Shown: positions 42,887-55,412 of the stretch, in pieces
How the letters are laid out: each line of letters starts with the position of its first letter
Numbering within the stretch: the first letter of the stretch is position 1
NCBI GenBank assembly: GCA_009837885.1
Contig: VXSP01000013.1
Span: 1-64,000, forward strand
Direction of reading: 5' to 3'
Length of the DNA stretch: 64,000 nt
Origin: Holophagales bacterium
GTDB lineage: Bacteria; Acidobacteriota; Thermoanaerobaculia; Multivoradales; Multivoraceae
Program-made: the position numbers and the translations under genes
The notes under the pieces: generated by a model
Told to the model about the DNA's origin: nothing
Seen by the model: the letters and a program-made list of their open reading frames with translations, nothing else
The model's database searches: none

Positions 42887-43471
42887 ATGGGTGAAACCTC
42901 TCGGCGTTCCCGGCTGAATCGGGCTCGCGAGCTCTCTAACGCGGCCTGGAAGCTGCGTGCGACGGTGACTGCCGATCCCGTCGAGCGTGAGGAGACTGCG
43001 CGGCTCGTTCGAGAGCAGCTCAGCGAAGCGGTGGCGTTGTGCCGTAAGGCTGGTGCCGACCGCGAGTTGGCGACAGCTCTTCGGCGGCTCGGGCATGCGG
43101 AACAGGATGCCGGTCGCAACGACATCGCGGTCGCCAGATACGAGGAAGCGGTCGCCGCCGCGCGCCGGACCGGCGATCCGCTCCTGCTGGCTCATGCGAT
43201 CCGGCACGTTGGCGACGCCCATCGCGCCGCACAGCGGCTGGCCCGGGCCGCGGCCTGCTACGACGAGGCCTTGACCCACTACGCCGAGCACCCTGATCCC
43301 CCAGCGCTCGACTACGCGAATGCCATCCGACCCATGGCGATCCTCAAGGAAGCGCTGGGCGAGACCGACGAAGCCCGGCACCTGTGGCAGCGGGCAAAGA
43401 CGCTCTACGCGACCGTTCCCATCGGCGCCGGCGTAGCGGAGTGCGACGAGAATCTCGCCCGACTCGGCTGA
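42887..43471 (+). CDS. Small TPR-repeat protein
   Basis: 194 residues, all helical. At least three tetratricopeptide-like repeats: LATALRRLGHAEQDAGRNDI, LAHAIRHVGDAHRAAQRLAR and ANAIRPMAILKEALGETDEA. No signal peptide or membrane segment. It probably acts as a protein-binding scaffold; the partner is unknown. It sits alone between two inverted copies of the 175-bp MITE-like element, which may have moved or preserved it as a unit. Confidence 0.8.
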   Translation: MGETSRRSRLNRARELSNAAWKLRATVTADPVEREETARLVREQLSEAVALCRKAGADRELATALRRLGHAEQDAGRNDIAVARYEEAVAAARRTGDPLLLAHAIRHVGDAHRAAQRLARAAACYDEALTHYAEHPDPPALDYANAIRPMAILKEALGETDEARHLWQRAKTLYATVPIGAGVAECDENLARLG

Positions 43472-43531
43472 ATCGCGGGTCCGACACAAGGAGCCGGTCT
43501 CCGACCGGCACGCGTCCCGGCCGCGGCGGCA

Positions 43532-43558
43532 GCCGGCGGGGACGCCGGCGCACCCAGT
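43532..43558 (+). repeat. Dispersed palindromic repeat, copy 5
   Basis: GCCGGCGGGGACGCCGGC plus GCACCCAGT, preceded by a degenerate module 1 (GGCCGCGGCGGCA). It is in the gap 43472-43866, which otherwise holds only MITE copy B and no gene. Confidence 0.85.
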
Positions 43559-43617
43559 GTGCGGCAGAAAGGTCTCTGGAATCCCTTCGGCCAGGTGGCG
43601 CTACCCGACGACGTCCA

Positions 43618-43792
43618 GTCTGCCGAGGGGCCGGGGGGAGGGTCCCAGCGGGCTGGAGGCAAGTGACGCCCGACGCCCTCCCATGAACCGACGCCGACGT
43701 GAAACGCAGCCGACCGAAGCGAGCGCGTCCGTGCCATTCATCCAGAGAGCGCGAGCGGCCGCTGGGACCCTCCCCCCGGCCCCTCGGCAGGC
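43618..43792 (-). mobile_element. MITE-like element, copy B (175 bp, inverted relative to A)
   Basis: Perfect 30-bp terminal inverted repeats at 43620-43649 and 43761-43790, extending to 43618 and 43792 with one mismatch. The reverse complement is close to copy A along its whole length, including GGACGCGCTCGCTTCGGTCG and GTCGGGCGTCACTTGCCTCC; length is identical. Confidence 0.82.
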
Positions 43793-43866
43793 GGCACAAT
43801 CCGACGCGGCAGCGCCACGCCGTGCCCGCCGTCCGGGACGCGGCGCAGCCGCGTCCGGCGGCGCCC

Positions 43867-45045
43867 TCAGTAGCTGCGCGGCAGTCCGAGGACGTGCTGT
43901 GCCAAGTAAGTGAGCACGAGGTTCGTCGAGATCGGCGCCGTCTGGAAGAGGCGGCATTCGCGCCACTTGCGTTCGATGTCGTACTCGGTGGCGAAGGCGA
44001 AGCCGCCGAAGGTCTGAAAGCAGGTGTCGCCGGCCTTCCAGGCGGCTTCGGAGGCGAGGAGCTTGGCGCTGTTCGCTTCGGCACCGCATTCGCGGCCGGC
44101 GTCGTAGAGGGCGGCGGCCTTGCGGACGATCATCTCGGCGGCATCGGTCTCGGCGTGGGCGCGGGCGATCGGGAACTGGATACCCTGGTTCTGGCCGATC
44201 GGCCTTCCGAAGACCTCGCGCTCGTTCGCGTACTCGACGGCGCGGCGGATGAAGTAGCGCGCGTCGCCGATCGCCTCGGAGGCGAGCAGGATGCGCTCCG
44301 CGTTCATGCCGCTCAGGATGTACCTGAAGCCGTGGCCTTCCTCGCCGATCCGGCTGCTGGCCGGGATGCGCAGGTTGTCGAAGAAGACCTGCGTCGTGCC
44401 GTGGTTGATCATCGTGTCGATCGGCTGGATCTCCAGGCCGTTGCCGCGGGCCTCCCGGAGGTCGACGAGGAAGACGGACAGGCCGCGTGAGCGCTTCTCC
44501 ACCTGGTCCGCCGGCGTCGTCCGCGCCAGCAGGATCATCAGGTCCGAGTGCAGCGCCCGGCTGGTCCAGATTTTCTGGCCGTTGACGACGTAGGTATCGC
44601 CGTCGCGGACCGCGGTCGTCCTGAGTTGCGTGGTGTCCGAGCCCGTCACCGGCTCGGTGACGCCGAACGCCTGCAGCCGCAGTTCGCCGCTCGCGATCTT
44701 CGGCAGGTACTGCTGCTTCTGCTCGTCGCTGCCGTGGCGCAGCACCGTGCCCATCGTGTACATCTGGGCGTGGCAGGCGGCGGCGTTGCAGCCGCTCGAG
44801 TGAATCGTCTCGAGCACCACGCAGGCGGCGCGCAGGGGCAGGCCGGAGCCGCCGTACTCCTCTGGGATCAGGCAGCCGAGGTACTCGTGCTCGGTCAGCG
44901 CCTGCACGAACTCCGTCGGGTACTCGGCGGCCGCGTCGAGTCGCCGCCAGTACTCGCCCGGGAACTGCTCGCAGATGCGGCGGACCGGGTCGCGGAGGAA
45001 AGCGTAGTCGTTCTCGATCGAGACCTGAAGTTCGCTGTCGGTCAT
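43867..45045 (-). CDS. Acyl-CoA dehydrogenase
   Basis: 392 residues from ATG at 45045 (MTDSELQV). FAD and substrate motifs: LRLQAFGVTEPVTGSDTTQL, YVVNGQKIWTSRALHSDLMI, FRYILSGMNAERILLASEAI, the C-terminal QTFGGFAFATEYDIERKWRE and QTAPISTNLVLTYLAQHVLG. Oxidises an acyl-CoA to the enoyl-CoA, donating electrons to electron-transfer flavoprotein. The usual catalytic Glu (YxGT context or helix G) cannot be placed with certainty. The gene lies 105 bp after pyruvate kinase on the same strand, with a dispersed repeat between. Confidence 0.9.
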   Translation of the reverse strand: MTDSELQVSIENDYAFLRDPVRRICEQFPGEYWRRLDAAAEYPTEFVQALTEHEYLGCLIPEEYGGSGLPLRAACVVLETIHSSGCNAAACHAQMYTMGTVLRHGSDEQKQQYLPKIASGELRLQAFGVTEPVTGSDTTQLRTTAVRDGDTYVVNGQKIWTSRALHSDLMILLARTTPADQVEKRSRGLSVFLVDLREARGNGLEIQPIDTMINHGTTQVFFDNLRIPASSRIGEEGHGFRYILSGMNAERILLASEAIGDARYFIRRAVEYANEREVFGRPIGQNQGIQFPIARAHAETDAAEMIVRKAAALYDAGRECGAEANSAKLLASEAAWKAGDTCFQTFGGFAFATEYDIERKWRECRLFQTAPISTNLVLTYLAQHVLGLPRSY

Positions 45046-45097
45046 GGGACGTGATCGTAGCGCCATGGTCGCCGCTTCGCGGCGCGTCCTCTCAGAA

Positions 45098-45124
45098 GCC
45101 GGCGGGGACGCCGGCGCAACCAGT
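45098..45124 (+). repeat. Dispersed palindromic repeat, copy 6
   Basis: GCCGGCGGGGACGCCGGC plus GCAACCAGT, with short hairpin GCCGCTTCGCGGC just before it (45071-45083). Between the pyruvate kinase and acyl-CoA dehydrogenase genes. Confidence 0.85.
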
Positions 45125-45150
45125 GTGCGGCGTCTTCTCCAGCCCGCCAG

Positions 45151-46602
<1,452 letters not shown>

Positions 46603-46627
46603 GATCCAGTCCTCCTGTTCCGCCGCC

Positions 46628-47644
46628 TCAGGACTCGAACTGCGCCAGCCGCTCGATCAGATCCGCGACCCGGTTCGAGTAGCCCCACTCATTGTCATAC
46701 CACGACACGACGCGGGCGTACACGCCGCCGCCTTCGGCCGGACTGACCCGGGTCAGCGGCGCGTCGAAGATCGACGAGTGGGGGTTGCCCAGAATGTCGC
46801 TCGAAACCAGGGGATCTTCCGAGTACTGAAGGATGCCGGCCAGGTTCGACTCCGCGGCAGTCGAGGCCGCCGCGTTGACGTCCCCGGCGCTCGGGGCGTC
46901 GCGCAGCCGGCAGGTGAGGTCGACGATCGAGCCGTCCGCCACCGGCACCCGCATCGCCATGCCGTCGAGCTTGCCGTTCAGGTGCGGCAGCACCTTGCCG
47001 ACGGCGCGCGCGGCGCCGGTCGTCGTCGGGATGATGTTGGCGGTCGCGGAGCGGCTGCGGCGCGGGTCGCTGTGCGGCGAGTCGACGAGACGCTGGCCGT
47101 TGGTGTAGGCGTGAACGGTGGTGATGAACCCCTCCTCGAAGCCGAACGCGTCGTCCAGGGTCTTGGCCAGGGGTGCCAGGCAGTTCGTCGTGCACGAGGC
47201 GTTCGAAACCACGCGGTGTTCCGGACCGAGGTCCCCGTCGTTGACGCCGAGAACGATCATGGCGTCGATTTCGTCCTTGGCGGGAACCGTGAGGACCACG
47301 CGCGGCGCGCCGGCCTCGAGATGCTGCGCCACCTGGGCGCGCATCCGGAACACGCCGGTCGACTCGACCGCGACGTCGACGCCGAGGTCGTTCCAGGGCA
47401 GCCTGGACGGATCCCGCTCCGCCGAGAGCCGGATGTCCCGACCGCCGACTCGAAGGCCGTTGCCGGTCACCTCGACCGGTTGGTCGAAGACGCCCTGCAC
47501 CGTGTCGTAGCGCAGCAGATAGGCGAGGCGGTCCGCGTCGAACAGATCGTTGATGCCGACGACCTCGACATTCGGCCGGCCGGCGAGGATGCGGAACACG
47601 CTGCGACCGATACGCCCGAACCCGTTGATACCGACGCGGATCAT
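46628..47644 (-). CDS. gap: Glyceraldehyde-3-phosphate dehydrogenase, type I
   Basis: 338 residues. NAD motif GINGFGRIGRSVFRIL, catalytic Cys151 in SNASCTTNCLAPLAK, catalytic His178 in ITTVHAYTNGQ, phosphate-binding Arg in MAMRVPVADGSIVDL, and the C-terminal WYDNEWGYSNRVADLI. INDLFD after strand 2 suggests NAD preference. Its ATG overlaps the stop of a divergent, inactive paralogue upstream (ATGA), so both proteins are made together; mixed tetramers are possible. Pyruvate kinase follows. Confidence 0.96.
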   Translation of the reverse strand: MIRVGINGFGRIGRSVFRILAGRPNVEVVGINDLFDADRLAYLLRYDTVQGVFDQPVEVTGNGLRVGGRDIRLSAERDPSRLPWNDLGVDVAVESTGVFRMRAQVAQHLEAGAPRVVLTVPAKDEIDAMIVLGVNDGDLGPEHRVVSNASCTTNCLAPLAKTLDDAFGFEEGFITTVHAYTNGQRLVDSPHSDPRRSRSATANIIPTTTGAARAVGKVLPHLNGKLDGMAMRVPVADGSIVDLTCRLRDAPSAGDVNAAASTAAESNLAGILQYSEDPLVSSDILGNPHSSIFDAPLTRVSPAEGGGVYARVVSWYDNEWGYSNRVADLIERLAQFES

Positions 47645-48672
47645 GAGGCACCTCCTTCGGCGCCCGCCGCTTCTTCAAGCGCCGCGACAAGCTCAAGGAG
47701 CCGGTGCAGGTAGCCCCAGCCATTGTCGAACCAGGCAATCGTCTTGGACACGCGTTCACCCAGGGTCATCGTCGCCTGCGAGTCGAAGATGCAGGTCGCC
47801 CGGCTGCCCACGGTGTCGGCGGAGACGATCGCCTCCCGCTCGAAGCGCAGCCGGCCCTTCCATTCGCCGCCGGCGGCAGCCGCCACCGCATCGTTGACCG
47901 CGTCGACCGTCACGACGTCCCGGTGCCAACAGACCAGATCGACGACGGAGCCGTTCGACACCGGCACGTCCATGGCCGAGGCCGAGAGCTTGCCGTCCAA
48001 CTCGGGCAGCACGGTCGCGAGTTCCTCGGCCGCTCCCGTCGCGGCGGGAATGATGTTCTCGCCCGCGGCACGGCCCTTCCGCGGCTCCGGCGCGGGCACG
48101 TCGGCCAGCCTCGAACCGGCCCCATACGCGCGGACGGAGCTGATGAACGCTTGCTCGACGCCGAAGGCCCCATCGAGGATACGGAGCAACGGCCCCGCGC
48201 AATGCGCGGTGAACGAGCCGGCGGAGACGATCCGGTCGGACGGTTCGATCCGGTCCTCGTTCAGGCCGACAACCACCGTCCGGTCCAGCTCCCCGCCCGG
48301 CGGGGCGCACAGCACGACCCGCTCGGCGCCGGCCGCGAGATGCCCCTCGAGTTCGCTCCGCGTCGGCTGACTGTCCCGGAAGTCGACGACCGTGGTGACG
48401 CCCAGGTCGGCCCACGGCGCCTCCCCGGCGCCCCCGGCGCGGACCACCGGAGCGCTGAAGCCGTTGACGCTCAGCCTGCCGTCGTCCAGCGCGACGTCGC
48501 CGTCGTAGCGCCACGGCAGGGTCGAGAACTGCAGGAGGTAGCGCAGCATCTCCGGGTCGGCGGTTTCGGCCACGGCCCCGATCTCGATCTCGGGCCGGTC
48601 CAGGGAAAGGCGAAAAAGACTCCGGCCAAGGAGACCGAAGCCCATGATGCCGATGCGGCTACGTGACGTCAT
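47641..48672 (-). CDS. Catalytically inactive GAPDH paralogue (pseudoenzyme)
   Basis: 343 residues, GAPDH fold throughout: GIMGFGLLGRSLFRLS, ENIIPAATGAAEELATVLPE, TIAWFDNGWGYLHRLLEL. The catalytic Cys is Phe (SAGSFTAHCAG, position 154), the His partner is Arg (ISSVRAYG), and the phosphate Arg of the RVP motif is Asp (AMDVPVSNGSVVDL). The reading frame is intact, so it is not a decayed gene. Its stop overlaps the start of the canonical GAPDH gene. It may be a regulatory subunit of mixed GAPDH tetramers or have a new binding function. Promoter probably in 48673-48804. Confidence 0.88.
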   Translation of the reverse strand: MTSRSRIGIMGFGLLGRSLFRLSLDRPEIEIGAVAETADPEMLRYLLQFSTLPWRYDGDVALDDGRLSVNGFSAPVVRAGGAGEAPWADLGVTTVVDFRDSQPTRSELEGHLAAGAERVVLCAPPGGELDRTVVVGLNEDRIEPSDRIVSAGSFTAHCAGPLLRILDGAFGVEQAFISSVRAYGAGSRLADVPAPEPRKGRAAGENIIPAATGAAEELATVLPELDGKLSASAMDVPVSNGSVVDLVCWHRDVVTVDAVNDAVAAAAGGEWKGRLRFEREAIVSADTVGSRATCIFDSQATMTLGERVSKTIAWFDNGWGYLHRLLELVAALEEAAGAEGGAS

Positions 48673-48804
48673 CTAGTGCGCTCCACCGGAGAGGAGCAAG
48701 CTCGGCCGGCCGAGCAGACCACGAGTTGCCCCAGAGTCTGAATTCCAATGCGAGTCGTTGTCGTCATCCGGGTCTGAAGGTAGTGAGAGGGTAAGAAGAA
48801 GCGG

Positions 48805-50121
48805 TCAACGAGCGGGCGCAGGATAACCCGCACCATGTGCGGAGGCCAGAACCTCCATCGTGTGGCGCACGGGGACCGCGCTGCCCAGGCGCCGGAGGTG
48901 GCTCTCGATCTGAGTGAGACAGCCGATGTTGCCAGTCGCGATCACGTCCGGTTCGGCTTCGAGCAGCGCCTCCGCCTTCTTCTGTCCCAGCCGCGCCGCG
49001 AGTTCCGGCTCTTCCAGGTTGTAGATCCCCGCCGAACCGCAGCAGACCTGCCAGTCGCGCGGCTCAACCAGGGTCACGCCCCGGACCTGGGCCAGCAATC
49101 GGCGGGGCGCCGTCCGCTCCCGCTGAGCGTGAGCCAGGTGGCAGGCGTCGTGGTAGACGATTCGCAACGGTTGCGCCAGCGGCGGCGTCGCCGGCGCATC
49201 GAGCGCGGCGAGAAATGTGGACACGTCCTGTACCTTTCCCGCCAAGTCCCGGGCCGCCTCTTCTTCGGGCAGCCCCGCGAACAGCAGGCCGTACTCCTTG
49301 AGCCCGGAACCGCAGCCGGCGGCGTTGGTGAGCACCGCGTCGACGTCCGGCAGGAGGCCCGCGGCCCCCAGTACGCGGAGAAGTGAGCCGGCCGCCGCCC
49401 GCGCGCGCGATGCGTCGCCGGCGTGAAAGGCCAGCGAACCGCAGCAACTCTCTTCCTCCGGGACGACGACTTCGACTCCACTGCGCGTCAGCACCTCGAT
49501 CGTCGCCCGGTGGATGCGGGGCGCCAGCACCTGCTGCGCGCAACCGGCGAGGAGAGCCACCCGCGCGCGCCGCTCGCCCACCGCCGGGAACGTGCCGAAG
49601 GCGACTTCCGTACGGTCCGCCGAGCGGGGCAACAGGTCCAGCGGCGCCGCGAACCGCGCCGGAAGCAGTCCGCCCAACAACCCGCGAAATGGCGACGCCA
49701 GCCGGCCGAGACGCAGCATCGAGCGAAGCCTGGACGGACTCGCCAGCGTGTCGAGCATCAGTCCACGCCAGAAGCGGTCGAGCCACGAACGGTTGCGGCC
49801 GGCCTCCGCGAGTTCGCGGAAGGGCATCAGGAGCTCCCCGTACTCGACACCCGAAGGACAGGCAGTCACACAGGACATGCACCCCAGGCATGGATCGATG
49901 TGGCCCAGCGCCTCTTCCAGGGCAAGGCCGCCCTCGAGGACCTCCTTCATCAGCACGATGCGCCCGCGCGGCGAGTCCATCTCCTCGCCCAGCTCGATGT
50001 ACGTCGGGCACGCCGGCAGGCAGAAACCGCAGTGGACGCAGGCCGAAACCGCGTTCGCCATCGGCCCTGCCGCGGCGCCAACCTCGCTCCGCAGCGCGTC
50101 AAGCTCGATCGCGTGCTGCAT
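48805..50121 (-). CDS. GlcF-like iron-sulfur subunit of glycolate oxidase
   Basis: 438 residues from ATG at 50121; the track ORF is longer. Two [4Fe-4S] clusters: CVHCGFCLPACPTY and CLGCMSCVTACPSG. Two CCG domains follow: EESCCGSLAFHAGD and ACHLAHAQRE then VCCGSAGIYNLEE. This layout is GlcF/LldE-type. It passes electrons from an FAD subunit (GlcD/E), not encoded here, to the chain. It follows the malate synthase gene by 105 bp on the same strand: glycolate to glyoxylate to malate is a consistent pathway. Confidence 0.9.
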   Translation of the reverse strand: MQHAIELDALRSEVGAAAGPMANAVSACVHCGFCLPACPTYIELGEEMDSPRGRIVLMKEVLEGGLALEEALGHIDPCLGCMSCVTACPSGVEYGELLMPFRELAEAGRNRSWLDRFWRGLMLDTLASPSRLRSMLRLGRLASPFRGLLGGLLPARFAAPLDLLPRSADRTEVAFGTFPAVGERRARVALLAGCAQQVLAPRIHRATIEVLTRSGVEVVVPEEESCCGSLAFHAGDASRARAAAGSLLRVLGAAGLLPDVDAVLTNAAGCGSGLKEYGLLFAGLPEEEAARDLAGKVQDVSTFLAALDAPATPPLAQPLRIVYHDACHLAHAQRERTAPRRLLAQVRGVTLVEPRDWQVCCGSAGIYNLEEPELAARLGQKKAEALLEAEPDVIATGNIGCLTQIESHLRRLGSAVPVRHTMEVLASAHGAGYPAPAR

Positions 50122-50176
50122 TGGCGGGAGCGTAGCGCAGAGGCGGAGCCGGCCTGACGGCCGGCGCGCCTTCCTA

Positions 50177-50219
50177 GCCGCCTTCGGCGGCAGCCGGCGA
50201 GGACGCCGGCGCACCCAGT
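50177..50219 (+). repeat. Dispersed palindromic repeat, copy 7 (full length)
   Basis: Module 1 GCCGCCTTCGGCGGC, then GCCGGCGAGGACGCCGGC and GCACCCAGT. Between the malate synthase and GlcF-like genes. Confidence 0.88.
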
Positions 50220-50226
50220 GTGCAGA

Positions 50227-51798
<1,572 letters not shown>

Positions 51799-52015
51799 GC
51801 TGCCGTCTCCCCTGGGGCCGGCCTGTCGCCGGCGTCTCGTTTCCCCTTCTGCTGCAACCTGCCCAACCAGGACGCGTAGACCTGTCTGGCGAAGCGGCGG
51901 CAGCTTAGCGGAAGCGCCGGCGCCTCCCCCGGATGCCGCCCGGTCAACCGGTGAACGTGAGACAATGCCGCGGCGCTGCTCGCCCCGGAGCGACGCGCCC
52001 CGACCGGAGGTTCCC

Positions 52016-55000
52016 ATGACCGTCACCAGACAGTTCCAGCGCGCGGCTCGATGCGGCGTCGCTCTGCTCGCGCTCGCCACCATCCCGACGCCGGGCCTCG
52101 CCCAAACCGGCGAGCCGACCAGGCTCCTGCGATTCCCCGATCTCTCGGGCGATCGGGTCGCGTTCACCTACGCGGGCGACATCTGGCTCGCGCCTGCAGC
52201 CGGCGGCACGGCGACCCGCCTCACCTCGCACCCGGGTCTGGAACTGTTCGCCAAGTTCTCGCCGGACGGCCAGTGGATCGCCTTCACCGGCCAGTACGAC
52301 GGCGACGAACAGGTGTACGTCGTGCCGGCGGCCGGCGGCGCGCCACGACAGCTGACCTTCTACCCCGCCGCCGGGCCGCTGGCGCCGCGCTGGGGCTACG
52401 ACTACCAGGTCTACGGCTGGTCGCCGGACGGCGAGTCCGTGCTGTTCCGGTCGCTTCGCGACGGCTGGGACCTCGGCGACACGAAGCTGTTCCTCGCCTC
52501 TGTCTCCGGCGGCCTGCCGCGGGCGCTGCCAATGCCCGAGTCGGGCGGCGGCGACCTCTCGCCCGACGGCAAGCGCGTCGTCTACTCGCCGGTGACCCGG
52601 GACTTCCGGCACTGGAAGCGCTACGAGGGCGGCTGGGCGCAGGACCTCTGGATCCTCGACATCGACAGCCTGGAGTCCATCCAGGTCACGAACCACAAGC
52701 GCTCCGACCGCGACCCGATGTGGATCGGCGACACGATCTACTTCTCGTCCGACCGCGACGGCACCCTGAACCTCTACGCCTACGACACGGCCTCGGGCGA
52801 CATCGAGCAACTCACCGAAGAGGACCGCTGGGACGTGCGCTGGCCCAGCGCGGACAAGGCGAACCGGCGCATCGTCTACGAGAAGGCCGGCTCGCTGGAG
52901 GTCTTCGACATCGCCTCCGGCAGCGCGAGGGCCGTCCCCGTGCACGTACCGACGGACCAGCTCGCCCGCCGGCCCAGCCGCGTCGCCGCCGCGAACCGGG
53001 TCTCCGGCTACTCGCTCAGCCCGAAGGCGAAGCGCGCGGCTTTCTCCGCCCGCGGCGACATCTTCAGCGTGCCGATCGAACACGGACCGACCCGCAACCT
53101 GACCCACAGCTCCGGCGCCAACGACCGCGAGCCCGCCTGGTCGCCCGACGGGAAGCGGATCGCCTTCACCTCCGATCGCAGCGGAGAAACGGAGATCTGG
53201 GTCGTCGACCAGGACGGCAGCGGCGAACCGGTGCAACTCACCGAGGGCAGCGTCGGGCGCCACTACAACAACCTGCTCTGGTCGCCCGGCAGCGACCGCA
53301 TCGCCTTCATCGACCAGCAGGGACGGCTCGGCATCGTCGACGCCGGTGGCCGGAGCGGCGACGACGCGACCACCGGGCCACGCGAGGTCATCGAGGTCGC
53401 CGACGACTCCCGCCCCTTCGGCACCAGCTACGACTGGTCGCCGAACGGGGACTACCTGGCGGTCGAACTCGGCGACGAGAACACGTTCGGCTCGATCCAC
53501 CTGTTCGAGGTCGAGAGCCGGACGCTCACCCGCGTGACTTCCGAGATGTGGAACGACTTCTTCCCTGTCTTCGACTCGGGCGGCAACTACCTCTACTTCC
53601 TCTCCGACCGGCAGTTCCAGCCCCAGATCGGCAGCTTCGAGTACAACTACGCCGCCGACCGCGAGACGTACATCTACGCGCTCGCGCTGCGCGAGGACAC
53701 GGCGCATCCCTTCCCGCCGCGAAGCGACGAAGTCGAGATCGAGGAAGAAGACGAAGAGGAAGACAGTGACGCGAACGGCGACGACGGCGAGGACCACGAG
53801 ACGGACGACGAGGGCGACAGCGACGACAACGGCGACGACGAGAAGGACCGTGACCGGATCGATCTCGACGGCCTGGCGCAGCGCGTCGCCCGCGTCCCGG
53901 TCGACGCGGACAACTACTTCGGCCTGGGCGCGGCCGAAGGCAAGCTGCTCTACGTCCGCGGTGGCGCCGGCTACCTGGGTCGGTCCTCCGACGTCCAGAC
54001 CGAGGTCTTCTCGTACGACCTGAAGCAGCGCGAGAGCAAGAGCCTGGCCAGGGGCATCGGCGGCCTCGTCCTCTCGGGCGACCGCAAGAAGCTGCTGGTC
54101 AGCGAGCGCGGCAGCTTCCGGCTCCTCGACGTCGGCGGCGGCGAGGCGAAGACCCTGTCCCTCGCCGGCCTGACCGTCGACCGCGTCCCAGCCGACGAAT
54201 GGGCCCAGATCTTCGACGAGGTGTGGCGGCGGTTCCGGGACTTCTTCTACGCCCCGAACATGCACGGCTACGACTGGGAGGCACTGCGCGAGCAGTACCG
54301 ACCGCTGCTCGCTCACGTCGGCCACCGCAGCGACCTGAACTACCTGATGAGCGAGATGGTCGCCGAGCTCAACGTGTCCCACGCCTACGTCAGCGGCGGC
54401 GACTACGAGGCGCCGGACCGGCCGCGCGCCGCCCTGCTCGGCGCCCGCTTCGAACTCGACGAGGACGCCGGCCGGTACCGGATCGCCCGGATCTTCGAGG
54501 GACAGAACGAGGAGCCCCGCTACCGCTCGCCGCTCACCGAGATCGGCGTCGGCGTCGATGCGGGCGACTACGTCTTCGCGATCCAGGGCCGCGAGCTGAC
54601 CCCGGACACGAACCCGTTCCAGCTCCTGCGCGAGGCCGGGCGGGGACCGCTGGAGCTGACCGTCGGCAGCAGCGCCGAGCGCGGCGAGGCGAGGAACGTC
54701 CTCGTCGATCCGATCGCGAGCGAGGACGCGCTGATCTACCTCGCCTGGACCGAACGGAGCCGCAGGATCGTCGAGGAACTGGGAGGCGGCCGGATCGGCT
54801 ACCTTCACATTCCCGACATGTCGGCGAGCGGCATCCGCGAGTGGATCAAGTGGTACTACGGCCAGGTCCGCAAGGACGCCATGGTCGTCGACGTCCGCTC
54901 GAACGGCGGCGGCAACGTGTCGCCGATGATCATCGAACGGTTGCGGCGCGAGACCCTGATGCTCGACTTCGAGCGCAACCGGGACTCCGTCGACACCTCG

Positions 55001-55396
55001 CCCGGCGGCGTCTTCCACGGTCACCTTGTCTGCGTGATCGACGAGGACACCGCCTCGGACGGCGACCAGTTCGCGTACCAGTTCCGCCGGGCCGGCTTGG
55101 GGCCCATCGTCGGCAAGCGGAGCTGGGGCGGGGTGGTCGGCATCTACGGCCGGGCGCCGCTCATCGACGGCGGCTCGGTCAACGTGCCCGAGGCCGGCTC
55201 CGCCGACCCCGAGGGCAACTGGGTGATCGAGGGCTACGGCGTCGACCCGGACATCGAGGTCACGAACCTGCCCCGGGACATCCTCGAGGGGCGCGACCCG
55301 CAACTCGCGAAAGCCGTCGAGCTCCTGCTCGAGAAGCTGGCCGAGGATCCACGGACGCTGCCCGGCCGTCCAGCCGACCCGATCAAGACCCCGTAA
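52016..55396 (+). CDS. Tricorn-type S41 protease with signal peptide
   Basis: 1126 residues from ATG at 52016, five bases after GGAGG. Signal peptide ends near TPGLAQ, so periplasmic or secreted, unlike archaeal tricorn. Two beta-propellers of PD40/WD40-like blades follow ([35 protein letters not shown]), an acidic insert at about 571-616 ([20 protein letters not shown]), a C1/PDZ region, and the S41 catalytic domain. Active-site groups match tricorn: Ser-His in [11 protein letters not shown], Ser-Asp in [14 protein letters not shown], Glu in IEGYGVDPD. It probably degrades oligopeptides. The PQQ-like gene follows after 16 bp. Confidence 0.92.
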   Translation: MTVTRQFQRAARCGVALLALATIPTPGLAQTGEPTRLLRFPDLSGDRVAFTYAGDIWLAPAAGGTATRLTSHPGLELFAKFSPDGQWIAFTGQYDGDEQVYVVPAAGGAPRQLTFYPAAGPLAPRWGYDYQVYGWSPDGESVLFRSLRDGWDLGDTKLFLASVSGGLPRALPMPESGGGDLSPDGKRVVYSPVTRDFRHWKRYEGGWAQDLWILDIDSLESIQVTNHKRSDRDPMWIGDTIYFSSDRDGTLNLYAYDTASGDIEQLTEEDRWDVRWPSADKANRRIVYEKAGSLEVFDIASGSARAVPVHVPTDQLARRPSRVAAANRVSGYSLSPKAKRAAFSARGDIFSVPIEHGPTRNLTHSSGANDREPAWSPDGKRIAFTSDRSGETEIWVVDQDGSGEPVQLTEGSVGRHYNNLLWSPGSDRIAFIDQQGRLGIVDAGGRSGDDATTGPREVIEVADDSRPFGTSYDWSPNGDYLAVELGDENTFGSIHLFEVESRTLTRVTSEMWNDFFPVFDSGGNYLYFLSDRQFQPQIGSFEYNYAADRETYIYALALREDTAHPFPPRSDEVEIEEEDEEEDSDANGDDGEDHETDDEGDSDDNGDDEKDRDRIDLDGLAQRVARVPVDADNYFGLGAAEGKLLYVRGGAGYLGRSSDVQTEVFSYDLKQRESKSLARGIGGLVLSGDRKKLLVSERGSFRLLDVGGGEAKTLSLAGLTVDRVPADEWAQIFDEVWRRFRDFFYAPNMHGYDWEALREQYRPLLAHVGHRSDLNYLMSEMVAELNVSHAYVSGGDYEAPDRPRAALLGARFELDEDAGRYRIARIFEGQNEEPRYRSPLTEIGVGVDAGDYVFAIQGRELTPDTNPFQLLREAGRGPLELTVGSSAERGEARNVLVDPIASEDALIYLAWTERSRRIVEELGGGRIGYLHIPDMSASGIREWIKWYYGQVRKDAMVVDVRSNGGGNVSPMIIERLRRETLMLDFERNRDSVDTSPGGVFHGHLVCVIDEDTASDGDQFAYQFRRAGLGPIVGKRSWGGVVGIYGRAPLIDGGSVNVPEAGSADPEGNWVIEGYGVDPDIEVTNLPRDILEGRDPQLAKAVELLLEKLAEDPRTLPGRPADPIKTP

Positions 55397-55412
55397 CGTT
55401 CAGGAGAATCCC

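Noticed and set aside
42642-43792. Classical insertion sequence with transposase
   Set aside because: The only gene between the repeats is a TPR protein; each 175-bp copy has its own terminal repeats and no transposase, so MITE-like is a better description.
51944-55303. 1119-residue minus-strand ORF opposite the tricorn protease gene
   Set aside because: Arg/Val/Asp-rich antisense shadow; the plus strand encodes a complete recognised protein with ribosome-binding site and signal peptide.
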